DNA from: Raphanus sativus
Taxonomy: Eukaryota > Streptophyta > Magnoliopsida > Brassicales > Brassicaceae
Assembly (NCBI RefSeq): GCF_000801105.2
Contig: NC_079516.1
Span: forward strand, 9,362,001 to 9,426,000
Reading direction: 5' to 3'
DNA length: 64,000 nt
In this document: positions 59,691-64,000 of the stretch, piece by piece
Numbering within the stretch: the stretch's first letter is position 1
Layout: each line of letters starts with the position of its first letter
Position numbers and translations under genes: made by a program
Notes under the pieces: model-generated
What the model was told of the DNA's origin: nothing
What the model saw: the letters and a program-made list of their open reading frames with translations, nothing else
Database searches by the model: none

Positions 59691-62600
59691 ATGAGAAATA
59701 ATTTCGTCCCTGTAACTCTCTCCTTCCTCACCATCATCATCCTCCTAACTCCATCAACCGCAGAACAAGAACCATCCTTTGTCTCCCCCGTCGACCAACT
59801 CCTCAACAAAACCAGCTCATGGCTCCACTTCCCGACCAAATTCAACCAACCAAAAATCGAACTAACAACCTCGACAATCATCGCCGCCGTACTCTCTTTC
59901 ATCGCCGCATCGATCTCAAGCGCCGGAGGAATCGGCGGCGGAGGCTTATACGTTCCGATAATGACGATCGTCGCCGGACTCGATCTGAAAACAGCTTCGA
60001 GCTTCTCAGCTTTCATGGTCACGGGAGGATCCGTGGCCAACGTGGGATGCAACCTCTTCGTGAGAAACCCTAAAGCCGGAGGCAAGACCATGATCGACTT
60101 CGACTTAGCTCTGCTTCTTGAGCCGTGTATGCTTCTCGGAGTTAGCGTCGGAGTGATCTGTAACCTCGTGTTCCCGAACTGGCTTATAACGAGTCTCTTC
60201 GCCGTGTTTCTTGCGTGGTCGACGGTGAAGACGTTTGGAAACGGGGTTCATTACTGGAGGTTGGAGTCGGAGATGGTGAAGATCAGAGAATCGAGACGAG
60301 TGGGAGAAGATGATGAGGATGAGATTGAGAGTGTGAAGTTGCCTCTTTTGGGAGATTGTGATGAGAGACCGAAGAGGTTTCCATGGATGAAGCTTGGCGT
60401 TTTGGTGGTTATTTGGCTATCTTACTTTGCTGTTTATCTTCTTCGCGGAAACAAATACGGCGAGGTAATTGATCAATTTCAAATTTTATTAATTAGTATT
60501 TAATCCGTTTGGTAATACTATAAGTTATTTTAGTTATAAATTGATATTAAAATAATATTTTCTGTATAAAAGTATTTCTGGATAGAATTTAATAAATAGA
60601 AAATGTGAAAAATTAATACAAGTATTACTGTTAGTATGTGTTAATAATTTAGACCAAAAAATGTGTTAATAATGAAAAGCAAGAAAGGTAAAAAGGGGTT
60701 GCAACTTTGCAGAAATAATATAATCCAGGAATCAAATTATTTGGTAATCATGACTATAATTTATGTGTTATTATTGTGTTTGTTTCCACTAGATTGAATT
60801 TTAAGTTTGAAGACTTGTAGATTTAAGTTCACTAATACTTCTAAATCTATTTTTATTGGAAGATAATTTTCTTACCATAAAAGGAAAAAACTATGAATCA
60901 GAATGGCATGTCAGGAATAGACTAACAAAAGGATGGAATATAATTACTTTAGTAATAACTGTGTAAGATATCAAATCAAAATTTTGTTTTAACTAGGTTA
61001 GTATATATACAGTAGTTGTAATAGTTAGAGATTCTACAGCGAAAGTAAAAGTGCAAAAATTTGATCAAGAATGGTTGGCGTGTCTATAAGTTGGTAATTA
61101 GGTTATAAAAAATTAGGTGAGATTTAGAGCCTGAATGGTGTAACCGCAGCGGTTGCGGTTGCGGTTGCGGGAGTTTGTAGGTGCGGGTGGTTGCGATTTT
61201 AAGCGTTTTCTAGAGATTTGTACGACTGGTACAGCTGTTAGAAATTGTTGCGTTTGCGGGACTCTTATGATTGGTAAACTACCAAACGCAACATCTGTTA
61301 AATAATAATTTAACAATATTTACATTTTATGTAATTATAAAAATATTAAAAATTATAATAATATGATAAATATAAAATTTATATTTATAAAATCATATTA
61401 TTCAATTTTAAAAATTTATAGAAAATATTTTAGTTTTGAATTTTTATAATATAAATTGAAATATAATATGAATACATTTTACGATTTCTATTATTTCAAT
61501 TAAAAATTTTTATTGGATATTTTTAGTATTTTTATTTATTTATTCTGTTTTTAAAGAAAAAAATTTACCCTCCCGCAACCGCAAACGCTAGCTGGAACCA
61601 GCTTTTGATTTTAAAAGGTTTGGAGCGGTTTGAAGCGATTTGTAGCGTTTTCTGTGATTGTTTTGAAATGCCAACAACCGCTATAAACCGCAAAAGCTGC
61701 GTTTGTGGATGGTAGCGGAAAAACCGGTCAGCCCCTTAAGTAAGCTAAGGATAAATGAGAAGTGAATTAAAACACGTTTGAATATTGGTCTCATCTACCC
61801 TCAGACCTCAGTCATGCCATGTCTTTTAGTTGGAAATCACGTGTGAAGATGCTTTGAAAATTAACGATAGAGAATTTAATAGCGATGGCGAACGCGAACT
61901 TGTTCACGTGAAGACAGGTCATCATCAATAATGTGGTTTCTAGATTTTGGTCTTGTACTAAGGAAAGTTCGTGTCTTTTTCTTCCTGAGATCTTCGTCAA
62001 GATTTTTGCACTTTTTAAACTTCCCTTAACCTTCCAGGGATACTTGGGCCACTTTTTTCTGTTTACTTTTAAAGAAAAAGGCAAATTCTTGATACAAAAT
62101 ATATATTTTCAAAGTGACGTAAATATTTAAAAATCGGGAAAATCGTATAAAAAACCCTCAAAATGTCACTTACTAGCACTTTAAACCTTGAAGTTTTTTC
62201 ACTAACACTTTTAACCTTCAAAGTGACATTTGTATCATAAAAAACCTCCAAAGCAATAAGGTGACCGGTTCAGCAGGTAATTTTTCAAAAATAATTATTT
62301 AATTAATAAAATAAAAAAATAAAAAAATAAAAACTCCAAAATAAATAAAAATCGAAACTTTTAATAAAATTTAAGAAAATGAAAAAATAAAATAAAAATA
62401 ATTTTTTTTAGAAAATTAAATAAATAATTTTCTAAAATATTAATAAAATTAAATAACTAAAAATTAATAATAAATAAGATTAAATTTAAATAGAGAATAA
62501 CTAAATAAAAAGTTCACAAATTTTTTAAAATATAGAAAATAGAAAATTCAAAATTCAAATTCATTAGTGGCGATGATGGTTTCTCACATAACCATTAATA

Positions 62601-63947
62601 ATGACGATAATTGTCATAAATCCAATGATAGTTTCCAACATCATCATTGAAAATGACAAAAAAAAAACTTTTTCAAACTTTTGAATTTTTCATTTTTCTG
62701 AATATATGAATTTTTATTTTTCTGTTTTTTTTTAATTTGATCTCATTTATTTTTGAATTTTAATTTTCTAAATATAATTTAGAAATCTAAATATAATTTA
62801 TAAAATTAATTAATATTTAGAAAATTAAAATTCAAAAATAATGAGATCAAATTAAAAAAACAGAAAAATAAAAAATTCATATATTTTTTTAAAAATGAAA
62901 ATTCAAAAGTTTGAAAAAGTTTTTTTTTGTCATTTTCAACGATGATGTTGGAAACTATCATTGGAGATATGTCAATTATCTTCATTGTTAATGGTTATGT
63001 GAGAAACCATCATCGTCACTAATGAATTTTGAATTTTATATTTTCCATATTTTTAAAAATTTTGTGAACTTTTTATTTAGTTATTCTCTATTTAAATTTA
63101 ATCTTATTTATTATTAATTTTTTGGTTTTTTTATTTTATTAATATTTTAGAAAATTATTTATTTTTAAAATATTTATTTAATTTTCTAAAAAAATATATA
63201 TTTTTATTTTTTTATTTTCTTATATCTTATAAAAATTTCGATTTTTATTTATTTTGGAGTTTTTATTTATTTATTTTGTTTATTTTATTAATTAAATAAT
63301 TATTTTTTGGAAAATTACCTGTTGAACCGGTCAACTTATTGCTTTGGAGGTTTTTTATGATACAAATGTCACTTTGAAAGTTAAAAGTGTTAGTGAAAAA
63401 ACTTCAAAGTTTAAAGTGCTAGTAAATGACACTTTGAGGGTTTTTTATACGATTTTCCCTTTAAAAATCCATGAAAACAAACAAATTTCATCAAAATCTT
63501 GATACTGAAAAAAATTCCATAAAAAATCTAGACACTTAAACAATCCATCTTGATTTTTTTCCTGTGATTTTCCATTAGGAAAGACTTCATTTTCTCATCA
63601 TATATTTATGTTTTTATTTTTCGAAGTTCAGTTTTCTAGACAATCTTGATGTGTACTAAATAATGACCACTCACTCTCTTTTTTTTGGGTAGAATTTACA
63701 GTTGAGTATTGTGCAATTTTACAGTCTAATTAAATATTTAGAGAAACAATATGACAATGTGTACTACAAACTTAATAACTTCGATAATCTGCATTTGCAG
63801 GGGATCATATCGATCGAGCCATGTGGCATCACGTACTGGCTCCTCTCATCAACTCAAATCCCACTCACACTCTTCTTCACTCTTTGGATCTGCTTAAGTG
63901 ACAATGTTCAAGGCAACCAGTGTTCAGATCACCATGTCTCAGTAAAG
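59691..63947 (+). CDS. TauE/SafE-family (sulfite exporter-like) membrane protein, 5' part
   Basis: Exon 1 is 59691-60464 (258 codons) and exon 2 is 63801-63947 (49 codons); both borders are GT-AG in phase 0, and the gene continues beyond the window. The start at 59691 (MRNNFVPVTLSFL) is preferred over an in-frame ATG at 59607 because it opens directly into a signal peptide (about 1-27, ending STAEQE) and matches the plant family. Membrane segments include IIAAVLSFIAASIS and CMLLGVSVGVICNLVFPNW. The hallmark SSAGGIGGGGLYVPIMTIV (TauE glycine motif) is complete. Family members move sulfonates or sulfite in bacteria; the plant substrate is not settled. A hydrophilic loop with an acidic run (GEDDEDEIE) follows helix 5. 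Intron 1 (3336 bases) is swollen by transposons. Corresponds to At1g61740 from memory. Confidence 0.94.
61120..61740. mobile_element. Probable hAT-like non-autonomous element in intron 1 of the TauE gene
   Basis: Left end TAGAGCCTGAATGGT and right end inverse of AGGGGCTGACCGGT, with CCGCAGCGGTTGCGGTTGCG just inside the left end and inverse-type GCGGAAAAACCGG, CCGCAACCGCAAACGC near the right. Arms resemble each other in reverse (GTTGCGTTTGCGGG against CCCGCAACCGCAAACGC). I could not find a clear 8-bp duplication. Confidence 0.5.
62136..63459. mobile_element. Fold-back (long-TIR, MULE-like) element in intron 1 of the TauE gene
   Basis: 1324 bp that is a near-complete inverted repeat of itself: GGGAAAATCGTATAAAAAACC at the left end, the inverse at the right, and matching arms of about 600 bases up to a centre near 62790 (for example GATGATGGTTTCTCACATAA on the left against its inverse on the right). 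A perfect 10-bp duplication TTTAAAAATC flanks it (62126-62135 and 63460-63469). Duplication length and long arms fit non-autonomous MULEs of the fold-back type. It has no coding capacity. As part of an intron it would be transcribed as a long hairpin. Confidence 0.88.
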
Positions 63948-64000
63948 GTTTGCTTTACAACAACTCCAGCAAAACTTGATTAGTTTTCGAAAAGACATAT

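Overview
This is plant nuclear DNA, almost certainly from a Brassicaceae species close to Brassica or Raphanus. It is AT-rich, its introns are bounded by GT-AG (one GC-AG), and it carries PIF/Harbinger, Stowaway, hAT, MULE-like, Helitron and TRIM elements. From memory of the Arabidopsis thaliana map, the real genes follow the order At1g61740 to At1g61800. No search could be run, so this synteny rests on recalled protein families and gene order.

Layout. 1-10.6 kb: one small putative membrane-anchored protein gene (398-682, minus) in a transposon-rich flank. The flank holds a 3.8-kb PIF/Harbinger element with both of its genes (1673-5459), a second decayed Harbinger element and a Stowaway MITE. 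10.6-12.2 kb: the plastid glucose-6-phosphate/phosphate translocator GPT2 (five exons, minus). 12.2-21.8 kb: mostly non-coding DNA, with a Helitron (15435-16729) and a repeat-rich segment that starts with a gene-like leader (18871-21217). 21.8-22.9 kb: a short ROP-interactive CRIB (RIC-type) gene on the minus strand with a MITE in its first intron. 23-30.6 kb: repeats, including an E2F-like minisatellite, a TRIM with target duplication, and a Helitron-derived tandem triplication.

30629-43367 and 43468-56204 are two nearly identical copies of one 12.74-kb sequence, separated by exactly 100 Ns. Copy 1 ends at the gap and copy 2 begins at it. They differ mainly by single-base indels, often in homopolymers, which break the genes of copy 1 while copy 2 stays intact. 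This is what an unmerged overlap between two contig ends looks like, so the locus probably has one copy of OST3/6 (oligosaccharyltransferase subunit), one last-exon relic of CRIPT and one ER DnaJ gene.

56.2-64 kb: an NDR1/HIN1-like (LEA_2) gene, then a TauE/SafE-family membrane transporter gene that runs off the right edge. Its 3.3-kb first intron contains a 1.3-kb fold-back element with a 10-bp target duplication.

The genes do not form one pathway. They are a conserved chromosomal neighbourhood of housekeeping and stress genes: plastid hexose-phosphate import, ER N-glycosylation, ER chaperoning, ROP signalling and membrane proteins. Repeats dominate the rest.
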